Assembly (NCBI GenBank): GCA_030674185.1
Contig: JAPXFY010000031.1
Coordinates: 45,549,139 to 45,613,138, forward strand
Source: Monoplex corrugatus
Lineage: Eukaryota; Mollusca; Gastropoda; Littorinimorpha; Ranellidae
Direction: 5' to 3'
Length of the DNA stretch: 64,000 bases
Position 1 is the first letter of the stretch, and every line of letters begins with the position of its first letter. A program made the position numbers and the translations under genes. Under the pieces are notes generated by a model. That model saw nothing but the letters and a program-made list of their open reading frames with translations. It did no database searches and had not been told where the DNA came from. Below, piece by piece: positions 45,651-56,762 of this stretch.

Positions 45651-45850
45651 TACACACACATACCCACACATAGGCAAGCATGCATACACACATTCAACAC
45701 ACACATGTACACTTTCTCTCTCACAGATACAGATATATGTGCGTCTGCATATGAGTGTACGTACATACACACATGCATATATATACAAACAGATACACAC
45801 ACACACATAAAAATATACATATATATATACATATATAATTTCATGTGTGT
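45612..45850. repeat. (CT)n and CATA microsatellites
   Basis: (TC)n at 45612-45648, then ACACATA and TATATACA tracts to about 45840. Confidence 0.93.
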
Positions 45851-45857
45851 ATGTATA

Positions 45858-46118
45858 ACGAGGGTTGACAACCAGAACCAAGTATCTCGATTTTCTGATA
45901 GTTTACAGGAGACTATTTCAACTGGGTTTTCGGGTAGAGGCTATTCTACATTTTGAGATACAGGTTTTTGGTTCTATTGATAACTGATCAAAAATCAATA
46001 TCATGGCAAAAAAAAAAAAGTCCACCAAGTGAAAGATCACATCAAAAGCAACAGTTCAGTATAAAAAGTGAAAATTGACAAAAAAGTGAGATATTGGGTT
46101 CTGGCTGTCAACCCTCGA
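45858..46118. mobile_element. Mariner-type MITE (261 bp)
   Basis: The left end is ACGAGGGTTGACAACCAGAA and the right end, read inverted, is TCGAGGGTTGACAGCCAGAA. The similarity continues to a TATCTC block (about 30 bp terminal inverted repeats). TA dinucleotides flank both ends (45856-45857 and 46119-46120), as expected for Tc1/mariner targets. No coding capacity. Confidence 0.7.
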
Positions 46119-46119
46119 T

Positions 46120-47190
46120 ATTATATATACATACAATACTTCATGATGGTCAAGCCATATTGAATATCTCTGGAAGAGTTAGAATCTCTCAACCAAATTG
46201 TAATGAAAAACATTCATGTACAAACAGGCAAAAACGAAAAACAAACAAATAAATAAAAAGACCTTATATACATTGCTCATAGGCATTACTTGTGCAGATG
46301 CCATGGTCGAAACAAACCAACTGTTCCATTTTAAAAAGGGAACTGAAAAAGAAAACCAAACTCTGATAAATTGAAGTAATTCTATACTGATATGATTTGT
46401 GTTTGTCTGCTATAGGCCTATCATAAAATTAATTATTCATTTATCCCAAACAAATACATAGATAAAACCCAAGCACATGAATAATCAAAGTCTAAATTCA
46501 ACTTATTCAGAGCATGCAGTATGAGAGACTGTAGAAATAGGGAAAGATGGATGAATGATGAATGAATAGATAAATAAACAAAGAAAATAAATAACTAAAT
46601 AAAACGAAACAATTAAATAAACAAACAAAAAGTCCAAATAGATAAATACAGAAACAAAATGTAAACACAACTTCTTAAGCACATGTAGTACAAGAGATGT
46701 TTAGAAACAGTGAAAAAAAAAAAGACTGAATAAAAACATAAATGAAAGATAAATGAACAAATACATAAAAAATGAAGAGCTAGACAAGCAAACAAACCAA
46801 TAAACTAAAGTCCAAATAAACCGACAAGGTCTTAAGCAAACCTGTCACGAACATGTAGTATGAGAGAGATTTTCAAACTGTAAAAGTTAAGGCTTCGCCC
46901 GCATAAAATCATTCGGGTTTTACCAAACTGTACAACACACATGAGGAAATACTGTCCACAAGGAACGCCTGGTAACAGGTGGCAACAAACCTCTAATTGT
47001 CCACTTTGTCTCCAGCCAGGGGTTCGTTCCTTACATCTTAGCACTCTCGCATGCAAGTGGCGAGATAACGAGTGACGAGGTCAAGAAACAAATTGTGCTA
47101 TTTAACTGACATCAGACGGAAGTAGATTTCAGCCAATGTACAGCGCTTATTTCACAACCAAAGACAGAGCTGTCATCAAACACAAAACTG
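46120..47190. other. A-rich DNA with a diverged ~170 bp repeat
   Basis: Related segments near 46500 (CATGCAGTATGAGAGACTG), 46680 (CATGTAGTACAAGAGATG) and 46853 (CATGTAGTATGAGAGAG) are separated by AATAAA/ACAAACAA-rich stretches, suggesting a decayed tandem repeat. The rest is unclassified. Confidence 0.45.
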
Positions 47191-47192
47191 AC

Positions 47193-47260
47193 CTGCCCCA
47201 CCGCCATGTTGACCTCGCTAGGAATAACCTCTCCTGCTGCCTAGTCTAACCTAGCGAATA
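47193..47260 (-). CDS. Weak candidate first exon
   Basis: On the minus strand a leader is followed by AACATGGCGGTGGGGCAG|GTCAGT: an ATG in fair context, five codons (MAVGQ) and an acceptable donor. It could be the 5' exon of a minus-strand gene, possibly an untranslated leader for CMC4. Joined to 33131 it would read 15 codons and stop. Nothing independent supports transcription. Confidence 0.18.
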
Positions 47261-47339
47261 CCTAGCCACGCTTGCCACCAGGTGGAACACAAAAACAGTC
47301 CTCAGATATCTGTGATGGTGACCGTTTTAAAGTTTGCAC

Positions 47340-47640
47340 ACGCCACCAGTCAGTCAGCATGACGAAGTGGTTTACACAACAAATGACTGAAGGGGAGGTC
47401 GTGGATTCAGACCCCCCATCAGTCCATGAAATCATTATGGAGGCCTGTTTCTAACTGGTTCCTACCCAGAGCTGATAATGTCTTATGGGCTCCTTGCTGA
47501 GACTGGGACCAACACAGTTGAGTCTCATCCACTTTGCGGACACATCACTGACGGTGTCGCTCTGTATTTCCTTACCAATGCTTCTGAGTGTCCGTATCTC
47601 TCGGGCCTGGTTGGTGCCAGGATACAACTATTATGAAAGT
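47340..47640 (+). mobile_element. tRNA-derived SINE
   Basis: The A-box area ACGAAGTGGTTTACACAAC and B-box-like GTGGATTCAGACC (47401-47413) are followed by a body. The body's end (GTCCGTATCTCTCGGGCCTG, GTTGGTGCC) matches 55028-55062. Plus strand. Confidence 0.55.
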
Positions 47641-47677
47641 GAGCATAGAACACAGCCCAGACATCCAGTCTCAATCT

Positions 47678-47760
47678 ATTTCAGTTTCACTTTCTCAAGA
47701 ATGACGTCTCCGCGCTCGAAAAGAATTCCATATGCATTAACGTCACAGGTGCTATGTGAC
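47678..47760 (-). mobile_element. SINE tail fragment
   Basis: TTTCAGTTTCACTTTCTCAA, GACGTCTCCGCGCTC and TAACGTCACAGGTG match 24895-24975. Confidence 0.5.
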
Positions 47761-47821
47761 GTAGGGGAGTGAGGTGGCAGGCGCCCATCCCCTCTCCTTC
47801 TCTTCAAATTCATATTCACTT

Positions 47822-48015
47822 TTTTTTTTACCAAGACTCCAGAAAGGCAAGAAGGCTAATTGGTCTTCAAGGGGTGGGACATGGAAAATTAACCTATCTC
47901 TCCAATGTTTTATACCAAGGCAGCCGGGCCAAAAAGTGGCCAACCAAGGGTTGAACCCAAACCCCTACGTCGTGAGCATGGTACTCTAACAAGTGAGTTA
48001 AAGGGTCGCTACAGT
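47822..48015 (-). mobile_element. SINE, family sharing GCTAATTGGYCTTCA (copy 2)
   Basis: The body blocks AAGGCTAATTGGTCTTCA and CCAATGTTTTATACCAAGG are followed by a minus-strand tRNA-like head: B-box GGGTTCAAC (47957-47949) and A-box region around 47985. Confidence 0.65.
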
Positions 48016-49570
48016 GGGTCTCACTCTGAAATGAATTTCACAGCATCATCATGATCACTCCCATTTTCATCATCCTAAACGATATTGTGATAAAGTGTCC
48101 CAGATTTGTACTCTGCTTTCAGGTCGACCTCAGTTTCTGTGGATATGGACGTGTGTTGACCAGCTGAAATGAACTGGGTGGGGATAATGACAATACAGAC
48201 GACAGGACATGGTGGTCAGTGGAACTTCACTGTCTTTCATGGGCGAGAGATGAGAAAACGTCAAAACTGGCAGCAGTTGTGTGACCCATTGTTTTCAATC
48301 AGACAGTTTTGTGGAAAAACAAGAGAATGAATAGCACGTGAGTGACGGTCAGTATGTCGCCATCTTTGAATCAGCCACCACTGGACATTTTCGTTTCTTA
48401 GTACCAAAACATTCTCCGCTCAAACAGCATGCTGCAACCAAAAACACGGTCTGCTCAAGGTGGTTCAAACAATGCAATGTCAGGTGATACAAGACGTACT
48501 GAGATCCCCAAAGGCGTGTTGCATCAAGGCCAGGATCCTGCCCATAAAAAAGTAGATGCTCCTGTCTTAGGCACAACGTTCTGCTGTCATTACGGAACAA
48601 AAACCAAATTGTCCTTTGGCAGACGTTTCAAAGATGGTAGCCAACAGTCACTACAGAACAGCAGTCAAACTGTCCACTGGCGAACTTTTCAAAGATGGCG
48701 GTCAACAGTCACTTCAGAACAACAACCAAACTGTCCTTCGGCAGACGTTTCAAAGATGGCTGCCAACAGACAACCACCTGCATTTATATGCAAGACCTCC
48801 TCGTTTGCCAGCTCTACAGCGTTTTAAACGCTGCATTACAACGTACAGTTTCTTACAGCAAACACCATGAAAGTCACCAAACGCTGTGATTCAGAAATGG
48901 CTGTACTCAAGGCATACATTTTTGAACTGTGTTCTATTGGATCATCTTACCACACTATGAAACATGCACTTAACCATCACCATTCAGGTAAAAACTGCCA
49001 CCCTTTCATGCTCATTTTTTTCTTCAGAAGACAAGCAACAGAAAAACGAATAGACATGTTCTTGGTCATTCTCTTCATACTGCATGGAGAAAAAAGATTT
49101 GATCACATTTGTCACATCCATAACTGCAGCCTCTTCCACGGCTCGCTCCGTGGCGTTTTAGAAAAAAACAGATCAGTAGAACCTTCTATTTCCTACAGCA
49201 AACGCAACTTAAGTCACATAATGCAGCAGCCGAGAACTGCACTGCAGGGCAGTGGAATTGGTTTGTGACCCCTTACAATGAGTGAGATAAGCTTCACACC
49301 TAGTTTGGTTTGGTCAGCCATCTTTGAAGGAACCAGCGTTACAGAAAATGGCCACAGTGTGTTTTTGCTTGGCCAGCTTTCATCATGAACCCGGCACATT
49401 TTTCAACAGCAATATCAGCAAGGTTTTATCAGGAATTATATGCTGTCTTGTCTCTCTTTTCCAATCTAATGCTATGTCATTCATGACACTTAGCGTTATT
49501 GATTTCTCAATGCTGACAACAGCAATGCATAGAGTGAAAAAAGTGAGCACTTATGTCACGTGACAACACC
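48015..49570. other. Unclassified DNA with a 62-63 bp triple repeat
   Basis: At 48600-48770 the block AACTGTCC..GGCAGACGTTTCAAAGATGG with CAACAGTCAC occurs three times. No exon with both splice sites was found in the remainder. Confidence 0.4.
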
Positions 49571-49732
49571 ATGAACGTACAGACTTTGACTAACTTCAAG
49601 CTTCCTGCACTTTTACACACCAAACTCTTCGCTGTTGCATGGTCTTCCCTCACTTTCCTTGTGGCAATAATTCTCCTTTGGTTTTACGTGAATGCAACAC
49701 GCCTCAGAAGACAGGCCATCGCTCTCTTCTGA
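49571..49732 (+). CDS. Candidate 53-residue single-pass membrane microprotein
   Basis: ATG at 49571 to TGA at 49732. The N-terminal half is MNVQTLTNFKLPALLHTKLF. It is followed by a hydrophobic span (SLTFLVAIILLWFYV, residues 28-42) and a basic tail (RLRRQ), a positive-inside arrangement. A CACGTG E-box lies just upstream (49557-49562). There is no homology that I recognise; a chance ORF of this size is quite possible. Confidence 0.18.
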   Translation: MNVQTLTNFKLPALLHTKLFAVAWSSLTFLVAIILLWFYVNATRLRRQAIALF

Positions 49733-49948
49733 TTATGTTGGTCCAAAACGCCAGCAGGCTGTAGCGACATCAGGCTGCAAGTCTAACTGAGACTTGACCT
49801 TTCTTCAAGGTCACAATTACGCCAAACTTCTTTAGCAAGGAAAAACGTATTTTCGTTTATTTTCATTCATGGGCCAAGTGCACTTCCCACGTGCACTTGA
49901 ATATACGAGGTTTTTGTTGTTGTTTTGTTTTGTTTTGTTTTGTTTTGT

Positions 49949-50259
49949 CAAGGCTTAAAACTGGAGGAGGAAAAAACCACTGAAACTAGTGGGGTCCAGG
50001 GGCATGCTCCCCCGGGAAAATTTGTGAAAAACCAAGTGTAAATCTATGCCATTTTGCGCTTTCTGGACATAATTTCAAGAGAAATTTAGTGCATAAAAAT
50101 TGCTGTAAACACATAATTATTACAGGAAGTTGCTATGAACGCTTGCAAGCCGATCACGGATGCCTTGCTCCTTTCGTTTTTGTTTGTTTGTTTTTTGTGT
50201 GTTTTTTGACAAACCGAAATCGCGGAATTCCGCCCAGACGCGGAACGTTTTAAGCCCTG
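49949..50259. mobile_element. Possible hAT-type MITE
   Basis: The ends are CAAGGCTTAAAAC and, inverted, CAGGGCTTAAAAC, the general form of hAT terminal repeats. The interior is non-coding with GGGGCATGCTCCCCCGG. An 8 bp target duplication is not clear because the left flank is a (TTTTG)n run. Confidence 0.45.
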
Positions 50260-50334
50260 TTTTATTCAGCCCACCACTAGGTCTGTCAAACATTTCGGGG
50301 GTGTGAATGCTGGGCGTTTTGGTGTTTTCACAAG

Positions 50335-50560
50335 CCATTCAACAGACCCTAGTTTAACGTGCGTATTTCATGTTGTGAGTGCGTATACAAACGAAAGTGT
50401 TTCAGACACCAGCAGTCTGCACACAAATTATGCTGAGCCAGCAGATCAGAAACGTCTCTGCCCTTCACCCAATCTAGCGTCATCCCAGCAGATGTGAACC
50501 CACACCTTACAGTTAGAAAACCAATGTCCTCACCACTCAACTGTCACACCAATTGGAAGA
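50335..50560 (-). mobile_element. tRNA-derived SINE (full-length-like)
   Basis: The body contains TTTAACGTGCGTATTTCATG, GTGCGTATACAAACGAAAG, CACCAGCAGTCTGCACA and CCTTCACCCAATCTAGC. The minus-strand head has a B-box-like TGTGGGTTCACATC (50503-50490) and the A-box region near 50520-50545. This layout is that of a widespread mollusc SINE. Confidence 0.65.
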
Positions 50561-51450
50561 CTTGTTAGTATGGCTTGACCATCTTGTTCAGCACCTGACA
50601 CAGGTATCAACTGGAGTTAGCTATGGGCACCTCATATAATGCTAACTACCATGTTCATTGCTCATTCAGTGGAAGGGGGGGGGGAGGCTTTCACATATTC
50701 CACAGACCATCACCCCTAGTGAGGAGACAACATCTCTAGGCAGACAGCTGAGAAAGGCAACCTTCACCGTAACAGCGGGATGACCATCACCAACCAAACG
50801 GGTCACAGGTAGCGCATGGCAGATGATGGATAGCTTTCAGCTATTAATGTTAACTGCCAAGAAAGCGGTCTCGGACCCACTGGTGATGGTATCTATCGGA
50901 ACAGGTCTGAGTGGTACTTGGCAGGGCCACATCCATTAAATACCCTGTACATCCTATGACACAGCCATCGTGTGGATAAGGGCCGCCTTAAGCCTACCCT
51001 CCTGCACTCATAGGATAAATCTCTTTGCCATAAGCTAAGGGCGGGATAACCTGTACAGATAACCTAAAGCAAAGGCATCAGGCCTGCTGGCGCCTTCTAA
51101 CAAACCATGGTACCATGGAATATAGCAAAGCTGTCTACACAGTCATCTACCCCAGACAAGAATGACACCCGCGCATGGAGGTTCCTTCAGCATGGAGCAC
51201 CTCAACAGGATCCACTGTCAGATACTAAGGTCCCTCCTGTCCATCTTGTCGCTGTAGGGAACGCAGGAGGACAGCTACTGGCTACTACAACTTTTGACCG
51301 TCCAGCTCCGTGAGAGCTGTCAGAGAAAAATGCAGCCACAGCCATCACCATTCACCAGATGTGACCGAATGACCTGGCTATTTACATGGCAAACAGAAGA
51401 AGGAAAAAAGTATTTTTTCTTCTATGTTCGACAGTGGACACATTCTGTCT
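50560..51450. other. Unclassified, possibly LINE 5' region
   Basis: Contains AAGCTAAGGGCGGGATAACC, similar to AAGCTAAGGGCAGGGAAACC at 15419 just before LINE endonuclease sequence. This is therefore probably a 5' untranslated fragment of a related LINE. There are no protein motifs. Confidence 0.35.
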
Positions 51451-51720
51451 TAGGCAGTCAATAATCCGTTTGACTGTCGAAACAGCATTCCTCTGTCTGT
51501 AGGGCAGTCAATAATCCTGTTTGACTGTCGAAACAGCATTCCTCTGTCTGTAGGGCAGTCAATAATCCTGTTTGACTGTCGAAACAGCATTCCTCTGTCT
51601 GTAGGGCAGTCAATAATCCTGTTTGACTGTCGAAACAGCATTCCTCTGTCTGTAGGGCAGTCAATAATCCTGTTTGACTGTCGAAACAGCATTCCTTTGT
51701 CTGTAGGGCAGTTAATAATC
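51451..51720. repeat. 51 bp tandem repeat, ~5 copies
   Basis: The unit includes AGGGCAGTCAATAATCCTGT then TTGACTGTCGAAACAGCATT then CCTCTGTCTGT. The 51 bp period leaves a 17-residue repeating frame open on the minus strand, which is an artefact. Confidence 0.93.
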
Positions 51721-51799
51721 CATGTAGTTTCCCAGACGACATTTCTATAATACACACAGTAATCCCATGCACCATCACAATAAAATGAAAGACTGAATT

Positions 51800-51900
51800 C
51801 CATAGTCCCCCCTCTCTCTTTGGACTTGAACCCAAGACCTTATACAACACGTGAGTGTCACTATACTCTTGTGTATTATCCACAGTCTCTGACATCGCTG
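51800..51900 (-). mobile_element. tRNA-like SINE head
   Basis: Minus-strand B-box GGGTTCAAGTCC (51833-51822), with A-box-like AGTATAGTGACACTCACG upstream. Immediately follows (minus strand) the stop of the 52 kb candidate exon. Confidence 0.5.
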
Positions 51901-51904
51901 GGCA

Positions 51905-53631
51905 CTAACTAGCTGGCTTCGCCATCACTGTCTTCTCAACTTGTCCCACTTCAAAAGCTGTGAAAACGCTTTCCTGGTTGTCTTTGTTGTCGCTGATGAC
52001 GTAGGATGGCCAGGAGGAACTGACGTATATCCGGTCGTTAGCCTCGGCCTGAAACAGCAGCCACACACGCGCCATCTGCTGGTCGCGCTGACGAAGGTAG
52101 GTCAGCTGACATGAGATAGGCTTGGATGGAGACTGTGTCCCCTACCTGGGTTGATGTGAAAGAAAAACAAAACATTAAGAATGATTTTCCGGGGATTATC
52201 AATAAATGTACAGATCGTTTAATTACGAGGTCTCAAACGAAGCCAGGAAGAAGTGTATAGAGAAAATAAACTTGAATATTTCGCATACACATGTAGATTA
52301 AGAGTGTTAATTTTATACAAGCTGCCCTAAGAACAATGTGGTTATATGGTTGTGGGTTCGAATCCCGGGTGCTATTAAAACTGGCCTTCTCGCTGTCCCA
52401 CCTTAACATCTTTATTGTTCTGGTGGAGTTAGTTAGGATTGATAAGTCCCCCTCCCCCACTTCCCTGAGACGTTATCCCCGTCGGCTATATCACTTGAGG
52501 TGGGTCGACGTAAAACTGAACCAAATCAATATTTTACATCTGCACTGTCGTTATAGTCTGTTTCATCATCTAAGAGTCACATACATACATGACAAAACTA
52601 TCAACTCTGGTCTACAGTCATACATCCAATCAACATCGTATCATCATCACCATCATCATCACCATCGTCCTCGTCACCATCACCATCATCATCATCCGTC
52701 ACATCACCATCGTTATCCATTATCCACATCAACATCGTCATCATCGTCGTCGTCATCAACCATTTATTGTCAGGTTAACATAACAATTGTACTGATATAA
52801 CAAAAATATAAAACCTCAACTTGGAAACAGTTAAACACATTTTGAACGAAACTCGAAAAATACTAAGCGCAAACTTGCTAAAACAAACAAAACAAACAAA
52901 CAAAACAAACAAGAAAAAAACAGGACCGATTTAAAAATAGCAATATGATTAATGAGAATGTCTTCACAACAACTGCATTGAAAACTTGAACTGTAACTTG
53001 ATTCAACAACCTGATAAACACACACACACACACCACGCACACACACACCAACACACACACACACACACACACACATGAACACACATACACACACACACAC
53101 ACACGATGACCACACACACACACAAGACGAGAAAGAGACAGAGCAGTGTAATTAAGCAATCCCACTGGAAGCCAAAAATCATAAACACACCAATATATCA
53201 TCTGCAAAAAAGTAAAAAGTATACCAATATCCCTTCCCCCTTTCACCAAAAGAAAAATGTCTCTTTCAAAAAACAAAACAAAAAAAAACTGTAATGAAAA
53301 TCTCTAGCTTATCCTGACTGATGCTGCCTGTTGTTACTGAATAATATTCATGTGTTGGGCATGTTTAGGAAACGGGAGCATTTATGCTTAAAACTGCCAC
53401 TCGCAAAGACAGCTCCAGGACTATTCGATGCTCATCGACAACGAAAATAACTGCTGTATGTGGGTGTTATCCTCACCAGCGCATGGCATCAAAAGCATTT
53501 ATGGAATTTTCATTCAAGTGCGCTGACGCCATCGGGAGAAATGAATCCGTGGATTATATACAATTTATACGACCACCGTGACTTCAAATCGATCATTATC
53601 TGATATCGTGACCCCATGCCCCTCACCCCCT

Positions 53632-53689
<58 letters not shown>

Positions 53690-53886
53690 CTCTCTCTTTC
53701 TCTCTCTTCTTCTCTCTTTTTCTCTCTGTGTGTGTCTTTGTCTGTGTGTGTGTCTCTCTCTGTGTCTTTGTCTGTCTGTCTCTCTAACTGACAGTTGATC
53801 AATAAATAAAAGAATGTTTTCATTGCTTGACTGGTCACTAACGTACTGATCTGGTGTGTTCAGTGAAGTACTCATATATATATATT

Positions 53887-53950
<64 letters not shown>

Positions 53951-54489
53951 TTACTGAAAGATTGATGGGATCAGTGAACGATGGATCTGTTGGCTGTTAA
54001 ATTGATGAAGTATGGACTGAGGAAAAAAGAAGTTTCAGAGTCACAATATCATGATGGTGTATGTATTGTATCACGCTTAATTTGATTTCTCAAGATTTCC
54101 TATATAATATTGTAATATTAAATATGTCTGAATCACAAAACAAAAACAAAAATAAGAGCTTGACTCCACACTCCATCGTCTGTTGTGTTGTTGTGGCCTA
54201 CGGCTGATGTGCATTAACCCTTTGACTCCGCCCATCCATCACCATCACATCACCAACTGCAAAAACTTAACCCTTTGACTCCGCACCCTATCCACCAACT
54301 GCAAAAACTTAACCCTTTGACTCCCTCACCCTATCCACCAGCTTCCTGCAGGAAGCTGGTGGATAGGGCGAGGGAATCAAAGGGTATAGGGCGAGGGAAG
54401 CAAAGGGTTAAGTTTTTGCTTTAATAGCATGGTTAGCAACGCAGGATGTTGGTGGGCAGGGTGCGGTAGTCAAAGGGTTAAACATTCGA

Positions 54490-54530
<41 letters not shown>

Positions 54531-54564
54531 CTATCTATTTATCTATCTATCTCTCACATACACA

Positions 54565-54630
<66 letters not shown>

Positions 54631-54632
54631 AC

Positions 54633-54696
<64 letters not shown>

Positions 54697-55244
54697 GAGG
54701 TACATAGCCTAGTGGTCAAAATACCTGCCCACAGAAATACTTGAGAAACTCGGGTTCGATTCACAGATCGGATATCGTTCTTTCTCACATACACCCACCC
54801 CACCCCACCCACACCCACACCCCTGCACAAGATCTTCAGTGGTGGTCCAGGTACTAGTCTTCTGAATGACACACTAAATCCAGATCCCGTCAACAGCACA
54901 CAATCAGCGCATATTAAAGATCCCATGGCAACAACAACAACAAAAATTGTTCCTAGCAACCGAGTCTCATCACTCCATGGATGAGTCATCGAGCGTGTTG
55001 CTCAAATCTCCTGAACAGCACTGCAGGTGTCTGTATCTTTCGGGCCTGGTTGATGCCTGGTTAAGCATCATGGTTACCCTCCTCCTCCCCGTCATATCTT
55101 TATAAAAACTGTCCCACCCTCTGTGGCCATTAAGATGGCGAAGAATATTAGTTGGGTGGGGGAGGGGAGGGTGAACACAAAGGAAACTGCATAAGTGCGA
55201 AGATCTTAAAAATAAATAAACAAATGAATAAATGAATAAATAGA

Positions 55245-55283
<39 letters not shown>

Positions 55284-56685
55284 ATGAATAACTAAATAAA
55301 CACACACTCACCTAGAGACAGACAAACTATGACTGTGGAAGGCCCCATGGCCGGTTCTCGCGGTGACGTCATGGAGTTCAGTATGACGTCAGCGGAAAGG
55401 AAGAGAGTGGTGGCCCTTTGGATTACCAGCACCCCGTCTTCCAGGAGCACGTGACCGGAAGTGAAGTAATCGGAGTCGTCGTCCGTCATGCTCAAGCAAT
55501 GGTCATCTAGGTCAACAGACAGCAAGCAACAATGGTTAACCCTCTGACTCCCGCACCCTATCCACTAACAGCAAAAGAATTAACCTTTTGACTCCCTGAT
55601 TCTATCCTGCAGGAAGCTGGTGGATAGGGTCAGGGAGTTAAAGGGTTATATTTTTGTTTTGCTAGCATGGTTGATAAGCAAAGAAAACAAACGAGACGAG
55701 TCTTGAAGGAGGCGGATAGGAAGAGGGAGTCAAAGGGTTAAGTTTTTGCTTTGCTAGCATGGTTGACAATGCAGGATGCTGGTGGACAGGGTATGGGAGT
55801 CAAAGGGTTCAGTTTTTGCTTTGCTAGCATGGTTGACAATGCAGGATGCTGGTAGACAGGGTGCGGGAGTCAAAGGGTTAATCAGGGGCGCCGTGACCGC
55901 TACGTGTGTGACCCGCTCACACGTGACACACTGAAGGTCGTAGGTCACTCCTAATCACGGGTCATAACGCACGTGAAGAAGAAGAAAGGTGAAAAGCACA
56001 CACTGCAAATCCCTCTGGTCATCTGTCAGCGTTTGAAGAGACCGGGAACATCAACACTTTACTTTGATCACATCCACCTCACCCCCCGTTTGAAGTCATG
56101 ATCCGGGTGTGATGTAAATGATCATGTCAGATCTATACAGGCTTGCCTGCCCTTGCCGCCTCCCCCCTCTCTCTCTTTTCTCTGATTAAACATTATAAGC
56201 TCTCTCTCTCTCCCCTCCCATTAAACACTATAAGCTCTCTCTCTCTCCCTCCCCCTATTCTCCCATTAAACACAGTAAGCTCTCTCTCCTCTCTCTCTCT
56301 CTCTCTCTTCCCCTCCCATTAAATACTATAAGCTCTCTCTCTCTCTCTCTTCCCATTAAACACTATAATCTCTCTCAGTCTCTCTCTCCCTCCCTCTCTT
56401 CTCCCATTAAAGACTATAAGCTCTCTCTCTCCCTCCCTCCCTCTATTCTCCCATTAAACACTATAAGCTCTCCCTCTCTTCTTCCATTAAACACAGTAAG
56501 CTCTCTCTCTCTCTCTCCCTCCCTCTATTCTCCCATTAAACACAGTAAGCTCTCTCTCTCTCTCTCTCCCTCTCTCTATTCTCCCATTAAACACCGTAAG
56601 CTCTCTCTCTCTTCTCCCTTTAAACACTGTAAGCGCTCTCTCCCTCCCTCCCCCTCTCTCTCTTCTCTCATTAAACACACACACA

Positions 56686-56762
<77 letters not shown>

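Noticed and set aside
48349..48870. ORFs on both strands around 48.4-48.9 kb
   Set aside because: Partly a 62-63 bp triple repeat; no splice-bounded exon or family similarity.
52336..52800. 154-codon plus-strand ORF ending in His repeats
   Set aside because: First half is a SINE, second half a CAT microsatellite.
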